This document shows, one piece after another, positions 18,190 to 26,727 of a stretch of DNA of 64,000 nt (within the stretch, counting starts at the first letter, position 1; every line of letters starts with the position of its first letter). The stretch spans positions 8,148 through 72,147 of the forward strand of contig JBBEBP010000027.1 of NCBI GenBank assembly GCA_040882255.1, read 5' to 3'. Origin of the DNA: PWQG01 sp040882255. GTDB lineage: Bacteria > Pseudomonadota > Gammaproteobacteria > Pseudomonadales > Pseudohongiellaceae. The notes below the pieces were generated by a model, which was not told where the DNA came from, did not search any database, and worked only from the letters and a program-made list of their open reading frames with translations. The translations under genes and the position numbers were made by a program.

Positions 18190-19037
18190 GCTCTGTCGCC
18201 GGTGCCCCGGTGGGCCTCATCCAGCGCCGACTGCTGCATGGCGCGCGCTTGTTGCAGTTCAGCCTCCAGTACCGGGAAGGGCGGGATGTCATCATCGCGC
18301 TCCAGCAACGTGGGCACGGCGCCGAAGCGGGTACAGGCGTGGCGGTACAGAGCCCAGACCGGGTCGGCGACCGGGTGGTCGTGGGTATCAATGATATGAT
18401 CGCCCTTGTGTGTGTGCCCGGCCAGGTGAAACTGGCGCACAGAGTCCGGGTCAAGCGTGTCGACATAGGCCTGCGGGTCGAACCCCAGGTTGAAGCCGCT
18501 GACGTGGACATTGTTGACATCCAGCAACAGGCCGCAACCGGTGCGTCGTGTCAGGGCATTGATAAATTCCGCTTCCCCGAGCGTGGCGCTGTCGAACTGC
18601 AGGTAGATAGAGGGGTTTTCCAGCAGAATGGGGCGGTTCAGATACTCCTGGATGCGCTCGACGCGTTCACTGACGAGGGCCAGGGTTTCTTCGCTGTAGG
18701 CAATCGGCAGCAGGTCATGCGAGGTGTGACCGTCCAGACCGGTCCAGCACAGGTGGTCGGAGACCGCCACCGGCTCGATGTCTTCGATCAGGGCTTTCAG
18801 GCGATCCAGGTATCCGGTATCCATCGGCTCATCGGCGCCGACATTAAAGGACAGGCCGTGCAGGACGATCGGGTAGTGGTCGCGGACCCGGCGCAGGATG
18901 TCGCGCGGTCGCCCGCCCGGTGCCAGGAAATTCTCTGTGATGACCTCGAACCAGTCCACGGCGGGGCGCTGTTCCAGTACATGCTGGTAGTGCGGCCGCC
19001 GCAGTCCGAGTCCGAAGCCCTTGTGCGCGTCAGGCAT
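18186..19037 (-). CDS. DUF692 multinuclear iron oxidase (MNIO), BufB/HvfB-like
   Basis: A 283-residue TIM-barrel enzyme of the DUF692/MNIO family, relatives of MbnB and TglH, which use a multinuclear iron site to modify cysteines of ribosomally made peptides. Candidate metal-binding segments are in place: EVITENFL, VLHGLSFNVGADEP, VSDHLCW, ENPSIYL, LLLDVNNVHVSGFN and FHLAGHTHKGDHIIDTHDHP. It lies 18 bases after a cysteine-rich exported precursor and overlaps the DUF2063 gene. The likely role is modification of that precursor's cysteines for metal (probably copper) binding. Confidence 0.92.
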   Translation of the reverse strand: MPDAHKGFGLGLRRPHYQHVLEQRPAVDWFEVITENFLAPGGRPRDILRRVRDHYPIVLHGLSFNVGADEPMDTGYLDRLKALIEDIEPVAVSDHLCWTGLDGHTSHDLLPIAYSEETLALVSERVERIQEYLNRPILLENPSIYLQFDSATLGEAEFINALTRRTGCGLLLDVNNVHVSGFNLGFDPQAYVDTLDPDSVRQFHLAGHTHKGDHIIDTHDHPVADPVWALYRHACTRFGAVPTLLERDDDIPPFPVLEAELQQARAMQQSALDEAHRGTGDRA

Positions 19038-19055
19038 GTTCCGCCCGTGATGACA

Positions 19056-19526
19056 TCAGATGGAGGGCAGAACGGTTCCGCCCAGTTTCTCGCACAGAAT
19101 GTCCGAGTAGCTTTCGTCCTTGGTATACACGCCCACGAAGCCGATGCCGTGACAATCGTTCTGGCCGGCGCAGGCCGCATTGTCGTTGCCCTTGCAGGCG
19201 CTCAGACCGGCGCAGGTGAATACGTCGTTGCACCAGGTGACGGCCACGGGGGCGCCTTCCGGATGATGTCCGGGCCTTGCCGTGGAAGCGCTGGCTTCGC
19301 TACCGCCCAGCACCTGGCACATGACCGCCGAGAAGTTGGCATTGCCGGTAGTGATGGTGGCAACGCCATCCGGTGTGTCTTCCACGTTCTGGCAATGACT
19401 GACCTTGACCGGACCCTCGGCCCCGTCATCGGTCCGGGCCTGTGCCACGGTGGAGGTCTCGTCGGAGAAGCCGGCCAGCAACAGGGCGGCGGCGGAAGCC
19501 ATTTTGATACCGTCAGATCGGTTCAT
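19056..19526 (-). CDS. Bufferin-type cysteine-rich exported precursor (BufA2-like)
   Basis: A 156-residue protein with an N-terminal signal-like segment (AAALLLAGF, probable cleavage after AQA near residue 30) and eight cysteines. Five are clustered in CAGLSACKGNDNAACAGQND followed by CHGIGFVGV, the pattern I associate with BufA2-type periplasmic metallophores. The start is the ATG at 19526, which has AGGAG eight bases upstream; the longer open frame to 19604 lacks support. It heads the cassette with the DUF692 oxidase and DUF2063 partner, so it is the probable substrate. Copper binding is inferred from the family, not shown here. Confidence 0.82.
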   Translation of the reverse strand: MNRSDGIKMASAAALLLAGFSDETSTVAQARTDDGAEGPVKVSHCQNVEDTPDGVATITTGNANFSAVMCQVLGGSEASASTARPGHHPEGAPVAVTWCNDVFTCAGLSACKGNDNAACAGQNDCHGIGFVGVYTKDESYSDILCEKLGGTVLPSI

Positions 19527-19600
19527 GCGTTTGTACTCCTGACCACTGTCATATTCGTTCTTCGGGTAATTATGGCAGCGCCCGGATGGTGCTACCAGTG

Positions 19601-20254
19601 TCATTTTGTCGCATCCTCATTACGTGCGGTGCGCCCGGCCAGTTCACGGGCGCGGGCCTGCAGCCGGTCCAGTCGCAGGCGCAGGGCGTCCACGTCCGCG
19701 CGGAAGGCGTTGAACTCGGCCCGGCCGGTCACCCAGTCTGCTTCCTCGTTCAGGTAGTCCTTCAGTATGGTTTCCAGCCGGTTGCCCGTCTCGCGGGTCT
19801 GCCGTCCTGCGCTGCGCAGCCACTGGCCCAGCTGATGGGCCGCCACGTTGCCCAACAGGGGGGTCAGCCGGTCTTCCCAGTCTATGTCCAGGTCTCTGAA
19901 CAGGCGCTGAACGCCCTCGGCCAGGTCGGTGCTGCCCGTCAGCGTCAGTTCCGGGTTGTACAACGCCTGGCGCGGCTCGCTGGCGGTGAGCAGGGCGGCC
20001 AGGGCCTGCGCCGAACCGCTCAGCCGTGCGTCCACCGGTCCGTCGTGGCTGCCCTGCAGATACAGGCGGTCGTCACCGGTGCGCAGGTACAGGTCGCCGC
20101 TGGCCACGCCGTTTTTCAGGCCGTCACTGTGGATCTGTAGTATCCGGCCCGCGCCCAGTCGCGACAGGCGATGACGGCTCGCCGGGTCGGCGGCCAGGGC
20201 TGTGTTGACCAGGGATTCGACCGGTGCCAGCAATGTGCTGCTCAACAGGGACAT
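19601..20254 (-). CDS. ubiJ: Ubiquinone biosynthesis accessory factor UbiJ
   Basis: A 217-residue protein with an N-terminal SCP2-like lipid-binding domain (DGLKNGVASGDLYLRTGDDR) and a C-terminal helical, coiled-coil-prone region. UbiJ gathers the soluble Ubi enzymes and their lipid substrate into a complex. It follows ubiE by only five bases, the conserved ubiE-ubiJ pair. The usual next gene, ubiB, lies beyond the three-gene bufferin-type cassette. Confidence 0.9.
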   Translation of the reverse strand: MSLLSSTLLAPVESLVNTALAADPASRHRLSRLGAGRILQIHSDGLKNGVASGDLYLRTGDDRLYLQGSHDGPVDARLSGSAQALAALLTASEPRQALYNPELTLTGSTDLAEGVQRLFRDLDIDWEDRLTPLLGNVAAHQLGQWLRSAGRQTRETGNRLETILKDYLNEEADWVTGRAEFNAFRADVDALRLRLDRLQARARELAGRTARNEDATK

Positions 20255-20259
20255 GGTGT

Positions 20260-21048
20260 TTATCCGGTAGCGGCTTTGAAGCCCACGTGCAGGGCGCAGA
20301 TGCCGTCCATGATGTCGTGGTAGCGGGCCTCACTGAAACCGGCGTCTTCCATCATGGCCAGCAGGGTGTCCTGGTCGGGGTGCATACGGATGGATTCGAC
20401 CAGGTAGCGGTAACTGTCGGCATCGCCAGTGACCAGCCGGCCGGCTGTCGGCCACAATGACTGCCAGGCCTGGTAGGCGCGGCCCAGCAGCGGGTTGCGG
20501 GCCCTGGAGAATTCCAGCACCAACGCCCGGCCGCCGGGTCTGAGAATGCGCTGCATCTCCCGCAGGGCGGCGGCTTTGTCTGTGACATTGCGCAGGCCGT
20601 AGGCGATGCAAATGCAGTCGAAGCTGTTATCCGCAAAGGGCAGGTGTTCGGCGTTGAGCTGCAGGGTATCGATATTGGGCGGGGCGCCTTCGTCGATCAA
20701 CCGGTCGCGGCCCACCCGCAACATGGCATCGTTGATGTCGCCCAGCACCACATGGCCGTCCGCGCCGACCAGCGGCGAGAAACGCAGACTGAAGTCTCCG
20801 GTGCCACCGGCCAGGTCCAGCACCCGGTGACCGGGGCGCAGGCCGCTCATTTCCACAGTGTAACGCTTGATCAGACGATGGGATCCCAGCGAGATCAGAT
20901 CGTTCATGACGTCGTAGCGACGGGCCACGGAGCGGAATACCTCACCGACACGCTGCACCTTCTCTTCCACCGGCACGCGCTGGAAACCAAAGTCGGTGGT
21001 GTTGTCGTCATGCGGCGCGCGGCCGTCTCGTTCAGTGGTGTCAGACAT
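20260..21048 (-). CDS. ubiE: Ubiquinone/menaquinone C-methyltransferase UbiE
   Basis: A 262-residue class I SAM-dependent methyltransferase. The glycine-rich SAM loop VLDLAGGTGDFSLRF, motif II around YGLRNVTDKAAALREMQRIL, and the C-terminal ALVLEFSRARNPLL segment are diagnostic of UbiE. It methylates the ring of 2-octaprenyl-6-methoxy-benzoquinol (and demethylmenaquinol where present). The N-terminus FGFQRVPVEEKVQRVGEVF matches the family. It is co-directional with hslVU and DUF971 upstream and ubiJ downstream. Confidence 0.96.
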   Translation of the reverse strand: MSDTTERDGRAPHDDNTTDFGFQRVPVEEKVQRVGEVFRSVARRYDVMNDLISLGSHRLIKRYTVEMSGLRPGHRVLDLAGGTGDFSLRFSPLVGADGHVVLGDINDAMLRVGRDRLIDEGAPPNIDTLQLNAEHLPFADNSFDCICIAYGLRNVTDKAAALREMQRILRPGGRALVLEFSRARNPLLGRAYQAWQSLWPTAGRLVTGDADSYRYLVESIRMHPDQDTLLAMMEDAGFSEARYHDIMDGICALHVGFKAATG

Positions 21049-21071
21049 GGGTGGCTCGATGTCCGGCCGGG

Positions 21072-21491
21072 TCAGGACCGGTCCGTGTCGGGGGTGGAGG
21101 AATCCATTATGTTAATGGCTTGCATGCCCTCTGGCAACGGATCCCGGCGCGCGCCGGCTTCGCGCAGGGCGTCCAGGTAGCGTTGCCAGAGCGTTTCCCG
21201 GTTCCGGCACAGTTCCTGGAGGTACTCCCAGCTGTAGAGGCCCGACTCGTGCCCGTCATCGAACAGGATGCGGATGGCGTAGCGGCCGGTGGGCTCTATC
21301 TCGCGGATGCCCACCCCCCGCTTGCCGGTCTGCAGAACCGCGTCACTGCCGCCGTGGCCGCGTACCTCGGCCGAAGGCGAGTGGACCCGGAGGAACTCCG
21401 CGTCCAGTCCACAGTGTTCACCGCCGGGCCAGGTCAGTTCCAGAACCCCGGACCTGCGGCGCAGATGGACATGCTCCGGGATCGCGCTCAT
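21072..21491 (-). CDS. DUF971 (GBBH-like N-terminal) domain protein
   Basis: A 139-residue protein with the DUF971 / gamma-butyrobetaine hydroxylase-like N-terminal domain, for example GVLELTWPGGEHCGLDAEFL and GRYAIRILFDDGHESGLYSW. Single-domain members of this family have been linked to iron-sulfur protein assembly or act as small accessory proteins; the function here is unproven. Its ATG overlaps the hslU stop as TGATG. A GTG directly before that ATG would add one residue. Position between hslU and ubiE is conserved in gammaproteobacteria. Confidence 0.85.
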   Translation of the reverse strand: MSAIPEHVHLRRRSGVLELTWPGGEHCGLDAEFLRVHSPSAEVRGHGGSDAVLQTGKRGVGIREIEPTGRYAIRILFDDGHESGLYSWEYLQELCRNRETLWQRYLDALREAGARRDPLPEGMQAINIMDSSTPDTDRS

Positions 21492-22846
21492 CACAGAATG
21501 AACCGGCTCAGGTCCTCGTTGTCGGCCAGGTCGCTGAGCTGTTCATCGACGTAGGCCGCATCAATGGCGATCTCCTCCCGGCCCGACACGGACAGGTCGG
21601 AGGCCGTGAAGGAAAGCTCCTCGGTGAGCCGCTCCATGATGGTGTGCAGGCGCCGGGCGCCGATATTTTCGGTGCGCTCGTTGACCTGCCAGGCAATCTC
21701 CGCGATGCGTTTGATGCCGTCATCGGTGAAGCGGACTTTCAGTCCCTCCGTACCCAGCAACTGGCGGTACTGCTCGGTCAGTGAGGCGTCCGGTTCCTTG
21801 AGGATGCGCTGGAAATCGTTCGCGTCCAGGGCACCGAGTTCCACGCGGATCGGCAGGCGGCCCTGCAGCTCCGGAATCAGGTCCGACGGTTTGGACAGGT
21901 GGAAAGCGCCGGAGGCGATGAACAGGATATGGTCGGTGCGCACACTGCCGTATTTGGTGGTCACCGTGGACCCCTCGATCAATGGCAGCAGGTCGCGCTG
22001 TACCCCTTCGCGGGACACGCCACTCTGGCCTGTGTCATGCCGTACGGTCACCTTGTCGATCTCGTCGACAAACACGATACCGGTCTGTTCAGTGAGCTCG
22101 ATGGCCTGGTTCTTGATCTCGTCCTCGTTGATCAATTTGGCGGCTTCCTCGTCCTTCAACAGCCGGAAAGCGTCTTTGATCGGCAGCCGGCGGTTCTGTT
22201 TCTTGCCGCTGTTCATGCTGGAGAACATGTTCTTCAACTGACTGGTCATCTCCTCCATGCCGGGCGGGGTCATGATTTCCACCGAGCCGGGCGAGTCGCT
22301 GATACGGATCTCGATTTCCCGATCGTCCAGGTCTCCTTCCCGCAGCTTCTTGCGGAACATCTGCCGGGTGGCCGATTTCTCGCCACCCTCTTCTCCCCCA
22401 CCGTCTTCGCGGCTTTCGCCGCGTGCAGGTGGCACCAGTACGTCCAGGATGCGCTCTTCAGCAGCATCCTCGGCGCGATACTGCACCTTGCGCATTTCCT
22501 CCTCGCGCAGCATCTTCACGGCGATGTCGGCCAGGTCGCGGATGATCGATTCGACATCGCGGCCCACGTAGCCGACCTCCGTGAACTTGGTGGCCTCCAC
22601 CTTGATGAAGGGGGCGTGGGCCAGTCTGGCGAGGCGGCGGGCGATCTCGGTCTTGCCCACGCCGGTGGGGCCGATCATCAGGATATTCTTGGGGGTGATC
22701 TCCTGACGGATCTCATCCTCCAGCTGCATGCGGCGCCAGCGGTTGCGCAGGGCGATGGCCACGGCGCGCTTGGCGTCTTTCTGGCCGATGATGTGTTTAT
22801 CCAGCTCGGAGGTGATCTCGCGAGGGGTCATGGTTGAAGAGCTCAT
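21491..22846 (-). CDS. hslU: HslU ATPase subunit of HslVU protease
   Basis: A 451-residue AAA+ unfoldase of the ClpX family. Walker A GPTGVGKTEI lies at 59-68, Walker B FVDEIDK near 260, with the HslU-specific I-domain between them (charged, about residues 110-235) and the conserved C-terminal LSRFIL tail that activates HslV. The pore motif GYVGRD is present. Its start overlaps the hslV stop by four bases. Expected to be heat-inducible through the promoter upstream of hslV. Confidence 0.97.
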   Translation of the reverse strand: MSSSTMTPREITSELDKHIIGQKDAKRAVAIALRNRWRRMQLEDEIRQEITPKNILMIGPTGVGKTEIARRLARLAHAPFIKVEATKFTEVGYVGRDVESIIRDLADIAVKMLREEEMRKVQYRAEDAAEERILDVLVPPARGESREDGGGEEGGEKSATRQMFRKKLREGDLDDREIEIRISDSPGSVEIMTPPGMEEMTSQLKNMFSSMNSGKKQNRRLPIKDAFRLLKDEEAAKLINEDEIKNQAIELTEQTGIVFVDEIDKVTVRHDTGQSGVSREGVQRDLLPLIEGSTVTTKYGSVRTDHILFIASGAFHLSKPSDLIPELQGRLPIRVELGALDANDFQRILKEPDASLTEQYRQLLGTEGLKVRFTDDGIKRIAEIAWQVNERTENIGARRLHTIMERLTEELSFTASDLSVSGREEIAIDAAYVDEQLSDLADNEDLSRFIL

Positions 22847-23388
22847 AGTTCGGTGTCCAGTTCCTCGATGACCAGGTTGTGGTTGGTGTAGACGCAGATG
22901 TCGGCAGCGATGTTCAGGCTGCTTTCGGCGATCTGGCGGGCGTCCAGTTCGGTATGGTCCATCAGTGCCCGGGCGGCGGAATGTGCGAACTGCCCCCCGC
23001 TGCCGATGGCCATGATGTTGTTCTCCGGCTCGATGACATCACCGTTGCCGGTGATCATCAACGAGGCATCCTTGTCGGCGACCAGGAGCAGGGCCTCCAG
23101 GCGGCGCAACGACCGTTCCGTGCGCCACAGTTTGGCCAGCTCCACGGCGGAGCGGACCAGTTTGCCGCGATGTTTTTCCAGTTGTTCCTCGAAACGCTCG
23201 AACAGGGTGAAGGCGTCCGCCGTGCCACCGGCAAACCCGGCCAGCACCTTGTCGTTGTAGAGTGTTCGGACCTTGCGGGCGTTGCCTTTCAACACGGTGT
23301 CGCCCTGGGAAACCTGACCATCGCCGCCGATGACCACTTTATTACCCCGGCGGACCGAGACGATGGTAGTGCCGCGATATTGCTGCAA
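22843..23388 (-). CDS. hslV: HslV peptidase subunit of HslVU protease
   Basis: A 181-residue N-terminal nucleophile threonine protease. The mature enzyme should begin at Thr7 of MQQYRGTTIVSVRR, so a six-residue propeptide must be removed; other bacteria share this form, whereas the E. coli protein loses only Met. The segment GGDGQVSQGDTVLKGNARKV matches the family. It is first in hslV-hslU-DUF971 and has a heat-shock-type promoter about 70 bases upstream. Confidence 0.97.
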   Translation of the reverse strand: MQQYRGTTIVSVRRGNKVVIGGDGQVSQGDTVLKGNARKVRTLYNDKVLAGFAGGTADAFTLFERFEEQLEKHRGKLVRSAVELAKLWRTERSLRRLEALLLVADKDASLMITGNGDVIEPENNIMAIGSGGQFAHSAARALMDHTELDARQIAESSLNIAADICVYTNHNLVIEELDTEL

Positions 23389-23455
23389 AACAGCGCTCCT
23401 TGTTCTGAATTCAACCGGTAAATCGGTGAGGGGTTGATGAAGGGTGATAGGCAGA

Positions 23456-23483
23456 ATATGGGGGTAGCGGCGCCGGTTTCAAG
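23456..23483 (-). promoter_or_regulatory. Heat-shock (sigma-32) promoter of hslVU
   Basis: On the minus strand, CTTGAAA (23483-23477), a 13-base spacer and CCCCATAT (23463-23456) match the sigma-32 consensus CTTGAAA-N(13-15)-CCCCATNT. It sits directly after the SPOR-protein stop codon and predicts a start near 23447, about 60 bases before the hslV ATG. Confidence 0.85.
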
Positions 23484-23486
23484 GTG

Positions 23487-24152
23487 CTACCGGCCCGGGG
23501 AGATGCGCATGCTCTCGATATTGTTGCTGCGCAGCACCCGTTCAGCGCGCCCCAGTGCTTCGCGGTCCGGGTAGGGGCCAGCCTGCACCAGGTACAGTGT
23601 GCGGCCCAGCAGGGCTTCCTGCTTGACTCGCGCATCGAGCCCCAGCCCGGTCAACTGGTCGCGCCGCGCGCGGGCCGAATTCTCCTGCTGAAAAGCTCCG
23701 GCCTGGACCATGTATCCACCACTGGACCGGGTGGCATCTTCTGTCATGCTCTCGCCGCCAGCGACCGGTGGCGTTGATTCCGGAGTGACAGGCTCCGTGG
23801 TGCCGGTTTCCGTCTCTGCGGGCACCAGGGGCGTGGCGTCGACCACCACTTCATAATTGGGCAGCTCCTGGTAGAACTCCAGTTGCAGGCGGGCGGCGGC
23901 CCGGTCCAGTTCCTCGGTGAGCCGGGTCTGTGCGGCTTCATCGATGGCGGTCTGCTCAGCCGTGGCCACGGCGTCGTCACCCGGCCGCCCTGGTACAGCG
24001 CCCGAAATATAGGCCAGGAAACTCACGAACACGCCCAGCAGAGTGCCGGTCAGCAGACCGGCCGCCAACATGCCCCAGGCCGGCGGGGCCGGGCTGGTCT
24101 GTGGTTGCCGGGGCGATGCCCGCACCTTGTCTTTGGCGAAATCCTGCACCAT
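23487..24152 (-). CDS. SPOR-domain protein (FtsN-like)
   Basis: A 221-residue bitopic inner-membrane protein with a short cytoplasmic N-terminus, one helix (about residues 27-49, AAGLLTGTLLGVFVSFLAYI), a Pro/Thr/Glu-rich periplasmic linker and a C-terminal SPOR domain (about 146-218, from GGYMVQAGAFQQENSARARR) that binds denuded peptidoglycan at the septum. This gene position, between priA and hslV, is where gammaproteobacteria carry their FtsN-like protein, so a role in cell division is likely. Confidence 0.85.
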   Translation of the reverse strand: MVQDFAKDKVRASPRQPQTSPAPPAWGMLAAGLLTGTLLGVFVSFLAYISGAVPGRPGDDAVATAEQTAIDEAAQTRLTEELDRAAARLQLEFYQELPNYEVVVDATPLVPAETETGTTEPVTPESTPPVAGGESMTEDATRSSGGYMVQAGAFQQENSARARRDQLTGLGLDARVKQEALLGRTLYLVQAGPYPDREALGRAERVLRSNNIESMRISPGR

Positions 24153-24220
24153 GATTTATTGCTCCCGCTCCATCCGTTGGCCATTATCCCGTTCGACGAC
24201 CGCCTGCTGCAAGCAATGGC

Positions 24221-26269
24221 TCACAATGTGTCCTGGGGATCGACATCCACGGACCAACGCACGCGGCGGCTCTGCTTTGACTCCTCCAGATGCCGGCACA
24301 GCGGTGTGAGAAGACGTTGCAGTGAAGCCCGGTCCGCGCTGCGCAGCATCAGCTGTGCCCGGTAGCGGCCGGCGCGCCGCTCCATCGGTGCCGGTAACGG
24401 TCCGGTCAGGATGACCGGCAGCTGCGTCTGGTCAATCAGTTGTTGCGCGGTTTCCCGGGCCGCAGCCAGGTGGTTCATGGCCGTGTCGGGACTGGCTGCC
24501 TCCGCACGCAACAGGGCCAGGCGGGTGAAAGGCGGCATGTCGGCGGCCCGCCGCTCGTCCAGCAAGCGCTGGGCCACGGCCGGGTAGCCGTCATCGATCA
24601 GCGTGGTGAGCACCTCGTGACCGGCATGACGGGTCTGCACCACCACCTCACCGGGACGCTCGGCCCGTCCGGCCCGTCCGGCCACCTGCAGCAGCAGCTG
24701 GGACAGGTGTTCCTGACCGCGGAAATCAGCGCTGAACAGGCCGCTGTCCGCGTCCAGCACCGCCACCAGCGTCACGGCCGGGAAATGATGCCCCTTGGCC
24801 AGCATCTGTGTGCCCACCAGAATGCAGGGCTGGTCCTGACGGATTTCCTCCAACAGATCCTGCATGGCATCTTTGCGGCGGGTAGAGTCCCGGTCCACCC
24901 GGATGATGCGCGTATCGGGGAAATGCGATTGCAGGGCTGCCTCGCTGCGTTCCGTTCCCAGCCCCACGGCGTTCAGCGATTTCGACTGACAGTCCGGGCA
25001 GTGGCGATCCGGCGGGCGTCTTCGGTCGCAGTGGTGACAGCGCAGATGCGGTGGCGTGCGGTGCAGGGTGAGATTGGCGTCGCAGTGCGAGCACTCGGCG
25101 ATCCAGCCACAGTCGTTGCACTGCAGAACGGGCGCAAAGCCGCGCCGGTTGATGAACACCAGTACCTGGTTACCGCGTGCCAGGTGTTCCCCGATCATCT
25201 CCAGCAACTCCGGCGCGAAACCGTCCGACAATGGCTGTCCGGTGGTATCCAGCAGGCGCAGACGGGCGCTGGCTGAAGTGGCACCCGGGCGCTGGCGCAG
25301 ACGCAGGTGGTGATAGCGTCCCTGGTGAGCGTTGTGTAGCGTCTCCAGGCTGGGCGTCGCCGAGCCCAGCAGGACGGGCACCGATTCCTCGCGGGCGCGG
25401 AGCACTGCGAGATCACGGGCGGAGTACCGGAAACCGTCCTGCTGTTTGAACGAGCCATCGTGCTCCTCGTCCACGATGATCAGGCCCGGTTTCCGCATGG
25501 GCGTGAACACGGCGGAGCGGGTGCCGATGATGATGTCGGCCTCACCACCGGATGCCATCAGCCAGGCATTCAGGCGTTGCCGGTCGGTCAGCCCCGAGTG
25601 CAGTACTGCCATCCGGCAATGCAGACGGCGCTGGAAGCGTCGGATGGTCTGCGGCGTCAGGCTGATCTCGGGGACCAGCACGAGGGTCTGGTGGCCTTTC
25701 TCCAGGTTCTTGCGGATCAGTTGCAGATAGACTTCGGTCTTGCCGCTGCCGGTGATGCCGTCCAGCAGAAAGGCGCCAAAGGTTTCCAGCCGGTCCGCCA
25801 CGGTGTTGATGGCAAGCGTCTGTTCATCGCTGAGAGAGGGCACCGTGTCCGTGGAGTCTGCCCCGGCATCCTCGGCATCGCTGTGATGGGGCTGGTAACG
25901 GGCCGCCCGGCCCTGCCGTAATGCCACCGGCAGCAGGCTGTGCAGTGCTTCCCCGATCGGATGCTGGTAGTAGTCGGCTGCCCAGCAGCACAGTTTCAGC
26001 AGGTGCCGGGGCAGGAGGGGTTCATCGTCCAGCGCGGCCAGCACCGCGCGCAGCTTTGACGGGTCCACGTCGGGCTTCTGCTGTTCCACGGCCAGCAGGA
26101 TGCCAGTCACTTCCCGGCGGCCGAATGGCACGCGAATGCGGATGCCGGGCTGCCAACGGGCAATGTCCGCCGCGTTGTAACCGGGTGGGGCCAGGTAGTG
26201 GAAGCTGCGGCGCAGTGGTGACGGGACCGCCACACGCAACAAGGCAAGGTCTGGGTGAGGGGTGGTCAT
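24221..26269 (-). CDS. priA: Primosomal protein N' (replication restart helicase PriA)
   Basis: A 682-residue 3'-to-5' DNA helicase for replication restart. The N-terminal DNA-binding domain starts at LALLRVAVPSPLRRSFHYLA; Walker A GITGSGKTEVYL, DEEH box and helicase motifs follow; a zinc-binding region contains CNDCGWIAECSHCDANLTLH and later CHHCDRRRPP and HCPDC. The start is the ATG at 26269; the frame is open for 81 codons upstream, but that sequence is not PriA-like and crosses the next gene's promoter. The gene argS, often next to priA, is absent here. Confidence 0.96.
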   Translation of the reverse strand: MTTPHPDLALLRVAVPSPLRRSFHYLAPPGYNAADIARWQPGIRIRVPFGRREVTGILLAVEQQKPDVDPSKLRAVLAALDDEPLLPRHLLKLCCWAADYYQHPIGEALHSLLPVALRQGRAARYQPHHSDAEDAGADSTDTVPSLSDEQTLAINTVADRLETFGAFLLDGITGSGKTEVYLQLIRKNLEKGHQTLVLVPEISLTPQTIRRFQRRLHCRMAVLHSGLTDRQRLNAWLMASGGEADIIIGTRSAVFTPMRKPGLIIVDEEHDGSFKQQDGFRYSARDLAVLRAREESVPVLLGSATPSLETLHNAHQGRYHHLRLRQRPGATSASARLRLLDTTGQPLSDGFAPELLEMIGEHLARGNQVLVFINRRGFAPVLQCNDCGWIAECSHCDANLTLHRTPPHLRCHHCDRRRPPDRHCPDCQSKSLNAVGLGTERSEAALQSHFPDTRIIRVDRDSTRRKDAMQDLLEEIRQDQPCILVGTQMLAKGHHFPAVTLVAVLDADSGLFSADFRGQEHLSQLLLQVAGRAGRAERPGEVVVQTRHAGHEVLTTLIDDGYPAVAQRLLDERRAADMPPFTRLALLRAEAASPDTAMNHLAAARETAQQLIDQTQLPVILTGPLPAPMERRAGRYRAQLMLRSADRASLQRLLTPLCRHLEESKQSRRVRWSVDVDPQDTL

Positions 26270-26343
26270 GCGGCGCGTCGCTCTCCGGCAAAACGGGAAT
26301 GGTAATGGGATCGGCGGGCATATGCTACAGGCCACTGCGGCGT

Positions 26344-26352
26344 TTGCTATAC
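26344..26352 (+). promoter_or_regulatory. Extended -10 promoter of the chorismate mutase gene
   Basis: TTGCTATACT is an extended -10 element (TGnTATACT) about 60 bases before the chorismate mutase ATG, in the divergent gap with priA. No clear -35 is present, as is common for extended -10 promoters. Confidence 0.5.
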
Positions 26353-26412
26353 TGTCGCTCTGGCGCCGGGGCAGTCCGGCAGAGATGGCAGTAGTGGCAG
26401 TGTGGAGAACCG

Positions 26413-26718
26413 ATGAGCGAACAGCCGGTACCGGCCGAATTGCAGGAGTTGCGGGAACAGATCGACAGGCTGGATCAGTCACTGGTGCTGTTGCTGGCCA
26501 ACCGTTTTGCATTGACCCGGCGCGTGGGGCGGATCAAGGCCCACAACGGTCTGGAATCTTTCGATGCCGGCCGTGAACAATGCAAGCTCGACGCGATCAC
26601 TGCGTTGTGCAAGGAGCACCATGTCAGTCCCGAACTGATGGACCGCATTCTGCGCGACATCATGCGGGAGGTGGTGAAGAATCATGAAGCGATCCGCGCC
26701 GGGACCGGGGATGCCTGA
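26413..26718 (+). CDS. Chorismate mutase (AroQ class, monofunctional)
   Basis: A 101-residue all-helical protein with the AroQ-type chorismate mutase pattern: ELREQIDRLDQSLVLLLANR, then VGRIKAHNG and a C-terminal helix ILRDIMREVVKNHE. It converts chorismate to prephenate for Phe and Tyr synthesis. It stands alone, without the prephenate dehydratase or dehydrogenase domain of PheA or TyrA. No signal peptide is present, so it should be cytoplasmic. Some members of this size are isochorismate pyruvate lyases (PchB), which cannot be excluded by eye. Confidence 0.88.
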   Translation: MSEQPVPAELQELREQIDRLDQSLVLLLANRFALTRRVGRIKAHNGLESFDAGREQCKLDAITALCKEHHVSPELMDRILRDIMREVVKNHEAIRAGTGDA

Positions 26719-26727
26719 CAGGCGGGC

